Shown here piece after piece: positions 35,447-48,747 of a stretch of DNA of 64,000 nucleotides (positions within the stretch are counted from its first letter, which is position 1; the number at the start of each line of letters is the position of its first letter). Source of the stretch: Macropodus opercularis (Eukaryota > Chordata > Actinopteri > Anabantiformes > Osphronemidae); contig CM061098.1 in assembly GCA_030770545.1 (NCBI GenBank), positions 9,369,501 to 9,433,500 of the forward strand, read 5' to 3'. The notes beneath the pieces are model-generated. The model ran no database searches and was not told where the DNA came from. It saw only the letters and a list, made by a program, of their open reading frames with translations. The position numbers and the translations under genes were made by a program.

Positions 35447-37828
35447 CTCTGGTGAATCAACGGAATCTCCAAAAGCATCAGCAAAGTCTGACAGACTCTT
35501 CCTCAGAGTCTGGTCAGCAGGCAGCGTGTTGTCATTATAGGATGACACGAACTTAAAGTCACTGGTTCTAGAGCCTGTTGTCAGGTAGGCGTCATAGTTG
35601 TAAGTGCTGCGTAAAGTTCCTGTGCCGTCAACGTCTGCGTAATTAGGAGGGAGATAAGCGCTGGGGATGGCCACTGCTCCGTCAAACAACAGTCTGGGCT
35701 TTCTCCTGCGACAGAACCTCACACCCAGGATGATGATGATGAAGGTCAGAAAGAACGTGGACACGGACACCAGAGCAATGATCAGATAAGAGGTCAGCTT
35801 GGAATTCTTCTCATCATAAGAAATATCCTTCAGTTCTGGCACCTCAGCCAAGTTATCAGAAATCAGTAAATACATGGAACAGGTGGCAGACAGAGAGGGC
35901 TGTCCGTTATCTTTCACTGACACAGTGAGGATCTGTTTCATGCTGTCAGATTCGGAAATGTCCCGCTGTGTCCTGATCTCTCCGCTGTGGACACCAATAG
36001 TGAAAAGTCCCGCATCAGTGGATTTGACTATGTGATAGGACAGCCAGGCGTTCTGTCCGGAGTCTGCGTCCACCGCTATCACTTTGGACACCAGAGAGCC
36101 TCCGTGTGCAGCTTTGGGGACCAGCTCGGTCATGAACGAGTTGCCCTCCGGGGCGGGATACAGGATCTGAGGAGAGTTGTCGTTCACATCCGAGATGAAC
36201 ACGCTGACGGTCACGTTGCTGCTGAGAGGAGGAGAACCGTTGTCTCTGGCCATCACCTGCACTTTGAAACTCCTGAACTGTTCATAGTCAAACGACCTCA
36301 CAGCGTGGATCACCCCCGTGTCTCCGTTTACTGACACATAGGACGACACCGGGGCACCGTTCACCTCACCAGCTAACAGAGAATAAATCACTGTACCGTT
36401 CTGTCTCCAGTCGGGGTCTCGAGCAGCAACGGAACATAACGTGGAGCCAGGTTTGTTGTTTTCACTCACATATGCGCTGTAGGACTGTTCCTCAAACACA
36501 GGTGGGTTGTCGTTGATGTCAGCTACAGACAACTGAACAGTTTTAGAGGAGGACAGAGGTGGAGAACCCTCGTCAGTGGCAGTGATTGTAATGTTGTAAT
36601 CAGACACTAGTTCACGGTCCAGTTGTCCAGTGGTCACCAGAGAATAATAGTTTTTAATAGAAGGAACTAATTTAAAGGGGACATTTTGTTGGATTGAGCA
36701 GCGAACCTGTCTGTTGTTCTCAGAGTCTCTGTCCTGCACATTAATGATGCCCACCTCTGTACCAGGTGATGCGTTCTCTGGTATTTGCATCGTCAGTGAT
36801 TTCATGTAAATCACCGGTGCGTTGTCGTTTATGTCCATTATTTCAATCGTAAGAGTTGCATATGAAGCTAATCCCAAACCATCTTTTGCACTTATCTGCA
36901 TTTCATATAAAGATTCCTTTTCATAATCAATAAATCCAGCCACCTTAATCTCTCCTGTTATAGGGTCTAAACTGAAAACCTGATTTTCATCTGCAACATG
37001 ATCAAATCCAAAGATTACTTCTCCATTCACTCCCTCGTCTGCATCAGTTGCACTTACTGTGATCACTAATGTTTCCAAAGGAGAGTTTTCAGGTAAAGTA
37101 GCTTTATAAACGCTCTGACTAAACACTGGTACATTATCATTAGCATCCAGCACAGTGACATGTATTACTACGGTGCCTGATCTCTGAGGAGAGCCACCAT
37201 CAAACGCGGTTAGCAAAAGCATCACCTCTCCTTTGTCCTCTCTGTCTAACTCTGTGTCTAGGACTAACTCACCATATTTTCTACCACTGGCCTTTGACTT
37301 TAGATTTAATTTGAAATGATCATTCTGTTGAAGTGAGTAGCCTTGGACAGCATTTTGTCCAATGTCTCCATCGTGCGCTTCATCTAGTAGAAAACGTGCG
37401 CCCCTGTCAGCCGATTCACGTATTTCAATTTTAATAGATTCCTCCTTAAACTGTGGTGAATTGTCATTAACATCTTGAACAAGGACACTAATACGATGCA
37501 ACTCTAACGGATTTTCCAGCACAAGTTCCTGTTGAAGAACACAGGAGGCACGTTTCGCACAAAGCCCTTCTCTGTCGATCCTCCCGTTAACGATTAAATC
37601 CCCGGTTTTGAGATTTAAACTGAAATGGTTCGTACTGCTTTCCTCTGTATCGATACGAGTCTTTCGAACGGACAATTGGCCCAAATCAAGTCCTAGATCC
37701 TTTGCTACATTTCCAATTATAGATCCATGTTTCATTTCCTCTGGAATTGAGTAGCTCACGTCTCCATAAACGGGGTGGAGGAGAATAAAGGCAAAGGCGT
37801 AGCGCAAAGCAAATTTGTTGAATTCCAT
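35447..37828 (-). CDS. Clustered protocadherin variable exon G3 (type II)
   Basis: The exon encodes 794 residues. The signal peptide is 1-22 (AFAFILLHPVYG), EC1 starts DVSYSIPEEM, CX5C at C90-C96, the membrane span about 679-703 and the tail from 704, with LSDFADAFGD before the donor GAG|GTAGGC. The frame begins two codons earlier at a GTG, so the ATG at 37828 is used. EC1-EC3 are distinct from G1/G2/G4/G5. At PGTEVGIINVQD in EC4 it switches sharply to the common type II sequence, a clear mosaic joint. Confidence 0.94.
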
Positions 37829-38021
37829 TGCCACCGCAAAAAAATTGAAAAATCACAACACATAAATGGGTTAAAAATGAATCGGGTATCAGAAAAATCC
37901 TCCACCAGTGACAAATAAATCACACGGAACTCGCGAACAGATGGGATTTATTCTTCTCAGGAAGAATACTAGCATCAAGCTGAAAAACATGGGAGTGGAG
38001 GGTGATCGTCGTAACTCATTT

Positions 38022-38046
38022 ACTGGTACACACTGACACCATGAGT
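38022..38046 (-). promoter_or_regulatory. CSE promoter element of G3
   Basis: The minus strand reads CTCATGGTGTCAGTGTGTAC. The core is CAGT instead of CGCT, the most diverged of the type II elements. It lies about 195 bp upstream of the ATG. Confidence 0.6.
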
Positions 38047-39089
38047 GGTTCCTGGGTATAACACGATTCATCCACACGTGTAAAATATCAAAACGGTAAG
38101 TGACACGTCTCCATTTAACGCAGAAACCTGCCGAGATTTCGAGGTTTGTGTGTGTGGTGATGACTGCATTTTAAAACGTTGTACTAAACTCTTCAGGTCA
38201 CCCACTTGTCTCATGTTGACGGTACCTTGATGACGCCTCGTATATGCACAAAATGACATGAGCCACTAGACACATTAATTTAGTTAAACAAATCGTTTGT
38301 GCAAAGGTTGAAAACGCAAACAAAAACTACCAAGCGGACTAGAGATTTATATCTGTGTTTGACCCTATGAGGAACTACAAACAACAGAAAAACCTCCACA
38401 CTAAATAACTGTTTTATCTAAAGAAAGCTAAGCTGATGTTGTGTACTATGACACTGAAATTTGATTGACAAGTTCGAGAGGCCTTAACACAAATAACAAA
38501 AAAACAACAGCTGTTATTAAGGTCGAAGTGAAAAACGCCACAATTTGATTCAAAAGGTTATATCAAACACAAAACAGTAGTACTGTTTGTGAAACAATTA
38601 TTTTTGGAAGCAGTTCTGTTAAAATGTGCACGCTTACATTAAGCATTAATGTCTAAATGGTTGTGTTTTGACGTTAGTTTTAATAGGTAATACATGGCCG
38701 AGAAACAAGAAAGCAAGCTTCCATTCACAAACCAGTGGAAGGTATATCAGGTTTACACTGAATTGTGTATGTTATAGAAATCAGATGCAGGATAATTGAA
38801 TAGTCAAAATTCCTAAATAAACAAGACAAACCCAAGATAGCTATTAAAACAAAACCACTGATTACGCTAGAGTGTGTTCATCTTGCCTGAACAATCCAAC
38901 TGAACATCCGTTTAAATAAAATACACACATGATTTTCTAGACTTCTTATCCACTGCAGTCAACCGATGGCACGAGATCCCAGCACGAAAACTAACCTAGA
39001 ACATTATCACTTCAATACAACAACATTACTTTAAGAAAGAGGACATAACTAACAAGTAAGTCATAAGTATATGAAAAAACTAAACGCAA

Positions 39090-39110
39090 TTCAGCACCAA
39101 GGACAGAGAC
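39090..39110 (+). promoter_or_regulatory. RE1/NRSE-like silencer (REST site)
   Basis: It reads TT then CAGCACCAAGGACAGAGAC, about 18 of 21 consensus positions. It lies about 630 bp 3' of the G4 donor. Confidence 0.7.
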
Positions 39111-39655
39111 AATAGTCGGCGCTGGAAAAAAGTTTCTTAACAGACGAAAAGGGAAAAAAGCGATAATTAAAGTTAAAAAGCTGCAGAATTCCCATTTATT
39201 GATAGTAGCAAATCTAACTTTCAAAGAATTTGCATAACAAGTGAGACACATTGTGCATGGTTAGTAGGCTGGAATTCCCCTGCATGAATATATGCATAGC
39301 AAAAAAGAACATCATCACTATAAAGATAACAACACTTTATGAACACACTATGGAAATGAAAGTACAACAAATATCTGCATTAGGTCAGGAATGTAAAAAA
39401 ACGCTGCATGAGTGCTGTAAGTATACAGAATCACCAAGGCAAAACAAGAGCAACAAAATATAAAAGATAAAAGGTAAGATAATAGTTAATGATAAACGCA
39501 GAGATTGACTTTCAACGAGTGTTACAAGTATATCAATAGACAGCTGTCAGTGTGTGTGTGTAAATGACGATTTACAAATAAATTAATGAATTTAATCAAG
39601 GTTCATTGCACTACTTGTTTTTATGATTTACTAAACGATGGAGAAATTTTAAAAA

Positions 39656-39701
39656 AACTTTTCAGGGCACTCTTGCCTTGGCAAGAGTGCCCTGAAAAGT
39701 T
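39656..39701. repeat. Perfect 22-bp palindrome beside the G4 donor
   Basis: The arm from 39656 (aacttttcagggcactcttg, then cc) is separated by only tt from its exact reverse complement (39680-39701). It begins about 40 nt after the G4 splice donor, so a G4 pre-mRNA would fold a 22-bp hairpin at the start of its intron. None of the other type II donors has it. Confidence 0.9.
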
Positions 39702-39741
39702 GTGAATCGTTTGTTTAACAGATGATGGGACAAATGCCTAC

Positions 39742-42108
39742 CTCAGGAGAACCATCGGAATCTCCAAACACATCAGCAAAGTCTGACGGACTCTTCCTCA
39801 GAGTTTGGTCAGCAGGCAGCGTGTTGTCATTATAGGATGACACGAACTTAAAGTCACTGGTTCTTGAGCCTGTTGTCAGGTAGGCGTCATAGTTGTAAGT
39901 GCTGCGTAAAGTTCCTGTGCCATCAACGTCTGCGTAATTAGGAGGGAGATAAGCGCTGGGGATGGCCACTGCTCCGTCAAACAACAGTCTGGGCTTTCTC
40001 CTGCGACAGAACCTCACACCCAGGATGATGATGATGAAGGTCAGAAAGAACGTGGACACGGACACCAGAGCAATGATCAGATAAGAGGTCAGCTTGGAAT
40101 TCTTCTCATCATAGGAAATATCCTTCAGCTCTGGCACCTCAGCCAAGTTATCAGAAATCAGTAAATACATGGAACAGGTGGCAGACAGAGAGGGCTGTCC
40201 GTTATCTTTCACTGACACAGTGAGGATCTGTTTCATGCTGTCAGATTCGGAAATGTCCCGCTGTGTCCTGATCTCTCCGCTGTAGACACCAATAGTGAAA
40301 AGTCCCGCATCAGTGGATTTGACTATGTGATAGGACAGCCAGGCGTTCTGTCCGGAGTCCGCGTCCACCGCGATCACTTTGGACACCAGAGAGCCTCCGT
40401 GTGCAGCTTTGGGGACCAGCTCGGTCATGAACGAGTTGCCCTCCGGGGCGGGATACAGGATCTGAGGAGAGTTGTCGTTCACATCCGAGATGAACACACT
40501 GACGGTCACGTTGCTGCTGAGAGGAGGAGAACCGTTGTCTCTGGCCATCACCTGCACTTTGAAACTCCTGAACTGTTCATAGTCAAACGACCTCACAGCG
40601 TGGATCACCCCCGTGTCTCCGTTTACTGACACATAGGACGACACCGGGGCACCGTTCACCTCACCAGCTAACAGAGAATAAATCACTGTACCGTTCTGTC
40701 TCCAGTCGGGGTCTCGAGCAGCAACGGAACATAACGTGGAGCCAGGTTTGTTGTTTTCACTCACATATGCGCTGTAGGACTGTTCCTCAAACACAGGTGG
40801 GTTGTCGTTGATGTCAGCTACAGACAACTGAACAGTTTTAGAGGAGGACAGAGGTGGAGAACCCTCGTCAGTGGCAGTGATTGTAATGTTGTAATCAGAC
40901 ACTAGTTCACGGTCCAGTTGACCAGTGGTCACCAGAGAATAATAGTTTTTAAAGGATGGAACTAACTTAAAGGGAACATTTTGTTGAATGGAGCAGCGAA
41001 CCTGTCTGTTGTTCTCAGAGTCTCTGTCCTGCACATTAATGATGCCCACCTCTGTACCAGGTGGTGTGTTTTCTGATACAGGATTGGTTAATGACTTTAT
41101 ACTGAGTACAGGGGCGTTGTCATTCACATCAGTGACAGAAATTATGACCTTAGCATAAGACGATAAACCTAAACCATCCTTTGCTTTAACTCGTATTTCA
41201 AATGATTTAGTAGTTTCATAATCAACGGTGCCAATTACTCGAATCTCACCTAATGTGCGGTCAATACTGAATGTTTTCTTCACATCTTCTGAAACATGTC
41301 CAAATTCATAAGTCACGTCTCCATTTACACCCTCGTCTGCATCAGTTGCGCTGACTTTGACCACTACAGTAGCTACTTTAGAGTTTTCAGGTAGATTTGC
41401 TTTATAAACGCTCTGACTAAACACTGGTACATTATCATTCGCATCCAGAACAGTGACGTGTATAACTACGGTACCTGATCTCTGAGGGGAGCCACCATCT
41501 AGAGCTGTAAGAACCAAATCAATATCCTGATGTTGTTCACGATCAAGCTCTTTATCAAGAACGAGCTCGATTGTGTTTCCCGTATTGGCCAAAATGAAAT
41601 TCTCATTCTCTTTAAGGCTGTACTGCTGAACTGAATTTTGTCCTACATCCGCATCGTGAGCCTCCTCTATCACAAAACGAGCTCCTCTGTCTGCGGACTC
41701 TTGGATTTCAAGACTGATTGTTTCTTCCTTAAATTGTGGAGCGTTATCATTAATATCCTGAATCTGCAAACTAATCCGATGCAGCTCGAGAGGACTCTGC
41801 AGCATAAGCTCGTGTTTCAAGACGCACGAAGCCTTCTCCCCACAAAGCTCCTCTCGGTCAATCCTTTCGGCTACAATCAGCTCTCCATTATTTAGGTTTA
41901 TGTCACAGTAACGTTTTTCCGTCCCATCAGTGTCAATGCGGGCTCTTCTGTTAGCGAATGCAACCGTTTCTATCCCAAGATCCTTGGCTACGTTTCCAAT
42001 AACTGATCCTCGTTTCATTTCCTCAGGAAAAGAGTAGCTGATGTCTCCATACCCGGCGTGCAGCAACAGAAGAAGGAAGTACAAGCTGTATGAATGAAAC
42101 GCTTTCAT
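39742..42108 (-). CDS. Clustered protocadherin variable exon G4 (type II)
   Basis: The exon encodes 789 residues. The signal peptide is 1-21, CX5C at C89-C95, the membrane span about 674-698, and the tail ends SDGSPE at donor GAG|GTAGGC. The ATG is at 42108. It is closest to G5; among the differences are HELMLQSP versus QELVLESP in EC1, NSKVAT versus NSPVAT in EC3 and GVYSGE versus GVHSGE in EC6. The near-identical 5' flank shows that G4 and G5 arose by tandem duplication of exon plus promoter. Confidence 0.94.
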
Positions 42109-44246
42109 GTTTCGGTCCTTTCTTCACGAATAGCTCTTCAGACGGTGTAAGTCGATATAATAAACACAGCTTGACCAGGCAACACCGAACAAAAGCGACA
42201 ATTCTGCGTAACTGCGTCTATCACTGCTCTATGGGCGTATAACCAACCTCTATCTGTGTAAAAGCATCTCATTTTAAAAACTGGTGTAAAGCGACACCTT
42301 GAGTTGACTTTAACCATGACATAAACATTTGCAAACGAAACACACATACAATTTGTAAACCGTTTTAAATAAAAGTCAAGATAAATCATAGTGTTGTTTA
42401 TATGTGCACGTGACGACAGATTTCCATCCGCCAGCACACATTTAAAAGTCAAAGTTCCCATAAAGATTCAGATTATGTAGTGAAGAGACTTTGCCAGAAC
42501 CACAGTTTCTTTCACAGGGTTATAAGCAGGTAGATTCCTCAACAGTTTTGTATAGAAGTTAATACAGTGTCTCGCGAGCCCCACAGGGATAAGCAGCAGG
42601 AGATGACTGACTGAATACAGTGTTTATTGTCTAAAGCTATCAGAGACCTAGATGGTAAACACATTCATGAAATAAAGATTAAGTTATTAAAACAAAGAGT
42701 TGTATATAACGATATGATGGCCTTCAGTTGTGTCTGTGTCACAGCTGGATATTGTATAAGATTATTCTCCTTTATATCAAAAGGAGGGAAATTTTCTTTC
42801 CATTTCACTGTGAGATTTTACATTAGTAAAACTTTTTTTTTCTTCAGGGGGTCGTGGAAAATATGTGAAACTGAATGAATTTGGGGTTTACATAGGACTT
42901 GTGGTATTTTTTCAAAGAGTCTACATTTGAATTGGAAATTCACGGTTTGTAATACAAGAAAACATGAAGTGACATCTGTATTCAACTTAACGTTCTGTAT
43001 CAGAGTAGTGTAACACGAGCATGACTGCAGATGTGGGTCATTAGGTGAAATTACATGTTTGCAAGTTTCTGATTAATATTACAATCAGTCCACATGTTAG
43101 TCTGCTTTGTTGTCATAAACTGGACAAATTTCAAACAGCCTTCAACTGTCACCTTTTAAAGTTGACCTGCTCTGGGCCTCAATGCCACCATGTATTTTAC
43201 GAGTATACACCAAAGAACACATCAACCCTGTACACAACTTTACCCACTGACTGTCCACAACAGGCTCACATGCTGCATCACAAGCTGCTCAACTCTGGTC
43301 ACTCAATCGTTTACATGATTTACTGCTGCTAATTCTGAGTTACCACTAATACAAGTATGTGTCAAAACACTAAATGCATTTCTAGCAACTACACCGTGCA
43401 CTGCTAAAAGCACCAAACTTATAATAATGTATAATTATTTATTAACAATTATAGATAAAGTAAATCTGGAAATGCACACGTCACCAAGTTTCAAACCAGA
43501 AAACAGCAATGGAAAATGTCCATTAGTCTTACTTGGACTGACATTCTGCAAAGATCACCAAGTCTGAACATAACTTCCACTTTGCAAGAGCTGAGATAGA
43601 CAGTAAGAAGAATATATCATGTATAAAAAGCCAAAGTGCCTGAAATTAAAGACTAAAACATAGAAGGGGGAAAAGCCTCAAACAAAGTCAAAGCAGTGCA
43701 CAACGGGACATCTCATCTTGGTACAAAAACATAGAAGTTCTTTAAATAACAATCTCCTCTAGATACGTATAAAAGCATTCATGAAAGAAATTTATACGGT
43801 TTTTCCTTTATGGGAAAAAAAAGAAAAATCTTTAGGGAACTAATCAAAAATATGGAGATAAGTAATGCCATAATAAAAAGAAACCAAAGAAAAACAGGAC
43901 AGTTGTGTTTGAAACACCTGAGCAGTCTGGAATTAAGCCTGTCAACTAATTACCAGTAGAGCAAAAACCCGTTAAAGGTCTGAGAGTAAATCAGACACAA
44001 TGAGTAGTCACTAACCGAAACACATGAAACTATGTGAAAAACAAAACAAGAAATAAAAACACAAAAACGGAGTCATTAAATATAGAATCAGCCTCAAGCA
44101 CGAATTGACGAACCACACGATTCAAAACAAATACTGTGCTGAACAAAAATGAGAGTTACGGAAAAACAGTTAATAGAATGTAAGCTAAACGTTTGTTTTT
44201 CCATTTTACATGTTTAACTCATCTAGGTACCATAGTATGCGCCTAC
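42109..44246. repeat. Spacer G4-G5: second copy of the triplicated intergenic block
   Basis: This is about 2.1 kb, closely matching 46614-48747 at an offset of about 4,500, and matching 32489-35446 without the LTR. It contains the G4 promoter element and a ruined RE1 at 44087-44107. The reading frames here are conserved only because the DNA is. Confidence 0.85.
42281..42305 (-). promoter_or_regulatory. CSE promoter element of G4
   Basis: The minus strand reads CTCAAGGTGTCGCTTTACAC, with CGCT retained, about 175 bp upstream of the ATG. Confidence 0.75.
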
Positions 44247-46613
44247 CTCTGGTGAATCAACGGAATCTCCAAACACATCAGCAAAGTCTGACGGACTCTT
44301 CCTCAGAGTCTGGTCAGCAGGCAGCGTGTTGTCATTATAGGATGACACGAACTTAAAGTCACTGGTTCTAGAGCCTGTTGTCAGGTAGGCGTCATAGTTG
44401 TAAGTGCTGCGTGAAGTTCCTGTGCCATCAACGTCTGCGTAATTAGGAGGGAGATAAGCGCTGGGGATGGCCACTGCTCCGTCAAACAACAGTCTGGGCT
44501 TTCTCCTGCGACAGAACCTCACACCCAGGATGATGATGATGAAGGTCAGAAAGAACGTGGACACGGACACCAGAGCAATGATCAGATAAGAGGTCAGCTT
44601 GGAATTCTTCTCATCATAGGAAATATCCTTCAGTTCTGGCACCTCAGCCAAGTTATCAGAGATCAGTAAATACATGGAACAGGTGGCAGACAGAGAGGGC
44701 TGTCCGTTATCTTTCACTGACACAGTGAGGATCTGTTTCATGCTGTCAGATTCGGAAATGTCCCGCTGTGTCCTGATCTCTCCGCTGTGGACACCAATAG
44801 TGAAAAGTCCCGCATCAGTGGATTTGACTATGTGATAGGACAGCCAGGCGTTCTGTCCGGAGTCCGCGTCCACCGCGATCACTTTGGACACCAGAGAGCC
44901 TCCGTGTGCAGCTTTGGGGACCAGCTCGGTCATGAACGAGTTGCCCTCCGGGGCGGGATACAGGATCTGAGGAGAGTTGTCGTTCACATCCGAGATGAAC
45001 ACGCTGACGGTCACGTTGCTGCTGAGAGGAGGAGAACCGTTGTCTCTGGCCATCACCTGCACTTTGAAACTCCTGAACTGTTCATAGTCAAACGACCTCA
45101 CAGCGTGGATCACCCCCGTGTCTCCGTTTACTGACACATAGGACGACACCGGGGCACCGTTCACCTCACCAGCTAACAGAGAATAAATCACTGTACCGTT
45201 CTGTCTCCAGTCGGGGTCTCGAGCAGCAACGGAACATAACGTGGAGCCAGGTTTGTTGTTTTCACTCACATATGCGCTGTAGGACTGTTCCTCAAACACA
45301 GGTGGGTTGTCGTTGATGTCAGCTACAGACAACTGAACAGTTTTAGAGGAGGACAGAGGTGGAGAACCCTCGTCAGTGGCAGTGATTGTAATGTTGTAAT
45401 CAGACACTAGTTCACGGTCCAGTTGTCCAGTGGTCACCAGAGAATAATAGTTTTTAATAGAAGGAACTAATTTAAAGGGGACATTTTGCTGAATGGAGCA
45501 GCGAACCTGTCTGTTGTTCTCAGAGTCTCTGTCCTGCACATTAATGATGCCCACCTCTGTACCAGGTGGTGTGTTTTCTGATACAGGATTGGTTAATGAC
45601 TTTATACTGAGTACAGGAGCGTTGTCATTCACATCAGTGACAGAAATTATGACCTTAGCATAAGACGATAAACCTAAACCATCCTTTGCTTTAACTCGTA
45701 TTTCAAATGATTTAGTAGTTTCATAATCAACGGTGCCAATTACTCGAATCTCACCTAATGTGCGGTCAATACTGAATATTTTCTTCACATCTTCTGAAAC
45801 ATGTCCAAATTCATAAGTCACGTCTCCATTTACACCCTCGTCTGCATCAGTTGCGCTGACTTTGACCACTACAGTAGCTACTGGAGAGTTTTCAGGTAGA
45901 TTTGCTTTATAAACGCTCTGACTAAACACTGGTACATTATCATTCGCATCCAGAACAGTGACGTGTATAACTACGGTACCTGATCTCTGAGGGGAGCCAC
46001 CATCTAGAGCTGTAAGAACCAAATCAATATCCTGATGTTGTTCACGATCAAGCTCTTTATCAAGAACGAGCTCGATTGTGTTTCCCGTATTGGCCAAAAT
46101 GAAATTCTCATTCTTTTTAAGGCTGTACTGCTGAACTGAATTTTGTCCTACATCCGCATCGTGAGCCTCCTCTATCACAAAACGAGCTCCTCTGTCTGCG
46201 GACTCTTGGATTTCAAGACTGATTGTTTCTTCCTTAAATTGTGGAGCGTTATCGTTAATATCCTGAATCTGCAAACTAATCCGATGCAGCTCGAGAGGAC
46301 TCTCCAGCACAAGCTCCTGTTTCAAGACGCACGAAGCCTTCTCCCCACAAAGCTCCTCTCGGTCAATCCTTTCGGCTACAATCAGCTCTCCATTATTCAG
46401 GTTTATGTCACAGTAACGTTTTTCCGTCCCATCAGTGTCAATGCGGGCTCTTCTGTTAGCGAATGCAACCGTTTCTATCCCAAGATCCTTGGCTACGTTT
46501 CCAATAACTGATCCTCGTTTCATTTCCTCAGGAAAAGAGTAGCTGATGTCTCCATACCCGGCGTGCAGCAACAGAAGAAGGAAATACAAGCTGTATGAAT
46601 GAAACGCTTTCAT
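44247..46613 (-). CDS. Clustered protocadherin variable exon G5 (type II)
   Basis: The exon encodes 789 residues with the G2/G4 layout: signal 1-21, CX5C C89-C95, membrane span about 674-698, and donor GAG|GTAGGC after SVDSPE. The ATG is at 46613. One tail change stands out: GTGTSRSTYNYD where every other type II exon has GTGTLRSTYNYD. EC1-EC3 differ from G4 at only a few positions, so the pair may not be distinguishable in adhesion unless those positions contact the partner. Confidence 0.94.
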
Positions 46614-48747
46614 GTTTCGGTCCTTTCTTTACAAATAGCTCTTCAGACGGTGTAAGTCGATATAATAAACACAGCTTGACCAGGCAACACCGAACAAAAG
46701 CGACAATTCTGCGTAACTGCGTCTATCACTGCTCTATGGGCGTATAACCAACCTCTATCTGTGTAAAAGCATCTCATTTTAAAAACTGGTGTAAAGCGAC
46801 ACCTTGAGTTGACTTTAACCATGACATAAACATTTGCAAACGAAACACACATACAATTTGTAAACCGTTTTAAATAAAAGTCAAGATAAATCATAGTGTT
46901 GTTTATATGTGCACGTGACCACAGATTTCCATCCGCCAGCACACATTTAAAAGTCAAAGTTCCCATAAAGATTCAGATTATGCAGTGAAGAGACTTTGCC
47001 AGAACCACAGTTTCTTTCACAGGGTTATAAGCAGGTAGATTCCTCAACAGTTTTGTATAGAAGTTAATACAGTGTCTCGCGAGCCCCACAGGGATAAGCA
47101 GCAGGAGATGACTGACTCAATACAGTGTTTATTGTCTAAAGCTATCAGAGACCTAGATGATAAACACATTCATGAAATAAAGATTAAGTTATTAAAACAA
47201 AGAGTTGTATATAACGATATGATGGCCTTCAGTTGTGTCTGTGTCACAGCTGGATATTGTATAAGATTATTCTCCTTTATATCAAAAGGAGGGAAATTTT
47301 CTTTCCATTTCACTGTGAGATTTTACATTAGTAAAACTTGTTTTTCTTTAGGGGGTCGTGGAAAATATGTGAAACTGAATGAATTTGGGGTTTACATAGG
47401 ACTTGTGGTATTTTTTCAAAGAGTCTACATTTGAATTGGAAATTCACGGTTTGTAATACAAGAAAACATGAAGTGACATCTGTATTCAACTTAACGTTCT
47501 GTATCAGAGTAGTGTAACACGAGCATGACTGCAGATCTGGGTTATTAGGTGAAATTACATGTTTGCAAGTTTCTGATTAGTATTACAATCAGTCCACATG
47601 TTAGTCTGCTTTTTTGTTATACACTGAACACATTTCAAACAGCCTTCAACTGTCACCATTTAAAGCTGACCTGCTCTGGGCCTCAGTGCCACCATGTATT
47701 TTACGAGTATACACCAAAGAACACATCAACCCTGTACACAACTTTACCCACTGACTGTCCACAACAGGCTCACATGCTGCATCACAAGCTACTCAACTCT
47801 GGTCACTCAATCGTTTACATGATTTACTGCTGTTAATTCTGAGTTACCACTAATACAAGCATGTGTCAAAACACTAAATGCATTTCTAGCAACTACACCC
47901 TGCACTGCTAAAAGCACCAAACTTATAATGTATAATTATTTATTAACAATTATAGATAAAGTAAATCTGGAAATGCACACTTCACCAAGTTTCAAACCAG
48001 AAAACAGCAATGGAAAATGTCCATTAGTCTTACTTGGACTGACATTCTGTAAAGATCACCATGTTTGAACATAACTTCCACTTTGCAAGAGCTGAGATAG
48101 ACAGTAAGAAGAATATATCAAGTATAAAAAGCTAAAGTGCCTGAAATTAAAGACTAAAACATAGAAGGGGGAAAAGCCTCAAACAAAGTCAAAGCAGTGC
48201 ACAACTGGACCTTTCATCTTGGTACAAAAACATAGAAGTTCTTTAAATAACAATCTCCTCTAGATAAGTATAAAAGCATTCATGAATGAAATGTATACGG
48301 TTTTTCCTTTATGGGAAAAAAAAGAAAAATCTTTAGGGAACTAATCAAAAATATGGAGATGAGTAATGCCATAATAAAAAGAAACCAAAGAAAAACAGGA
48401 CAGTTGTGTTTGAAACACCTGAGCAGTCTGGAATTAAACTTGTAAACTAATTACCAGTAGAGCAAAAACCAGTTAAAGGTCTGAGAGTAAATCAGACACA
48501 ATGAGTAGTCACTAACCGAAACACATGAAACTATGTGAAAAACAAAACAAGAAATAAAAACACAAAAACGGAGTCATTAAATATAGAATCAGCCTCAAGC
48601 ACGAATTGACGAACCACACGATTCAAAACAAATACTGTGGTTAACAAACGTGAGAGTTACAGAAAAACAGTTAATAGAATGTAAGCTAAACGTTTGTTTT
48701 TCCATTTTACATGTTTAACTCATCTAGGTACCATAGTATGCGCCTAC
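46614..48747. repeat. Spacer G5-G6: third copy of the triplicated intergenic block
   Basis: This is the near-duplicate of 42109-44246. It contains the G5 promoter element and a ruined RE1 at 48588-48608. Confidence 0.85.
46786..46810 (-). promoter_or_regulatory. CSE promoter element of G5
   Basis: Identical to the G4 element over the core (GGTGTCGCTTTAC), about 175 bp upstream of the ATG. Confidence 0.75.

Larger units (their letters stand above)
37829..39741. other. Spacer between G3 and G4
   Basis: It contains the G3 promoter element (38022-38046), an RE1-like site (39090-39110) and a 22-bp palindrome (39656-39701) just 3' of the G4 donor. Otherwise it is AT-rich and without a gene. It is not part of the triplicated block. 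Confidence 0.75.

Noticed and set aside
42138..46966. A conserved 107-codon minus-strand frame upstream of G4 and again of G5
   Set aside because: It spans the CSE and promoter. It is conserved as DNA by recent duplication and is not open at the same length upstream of G2.
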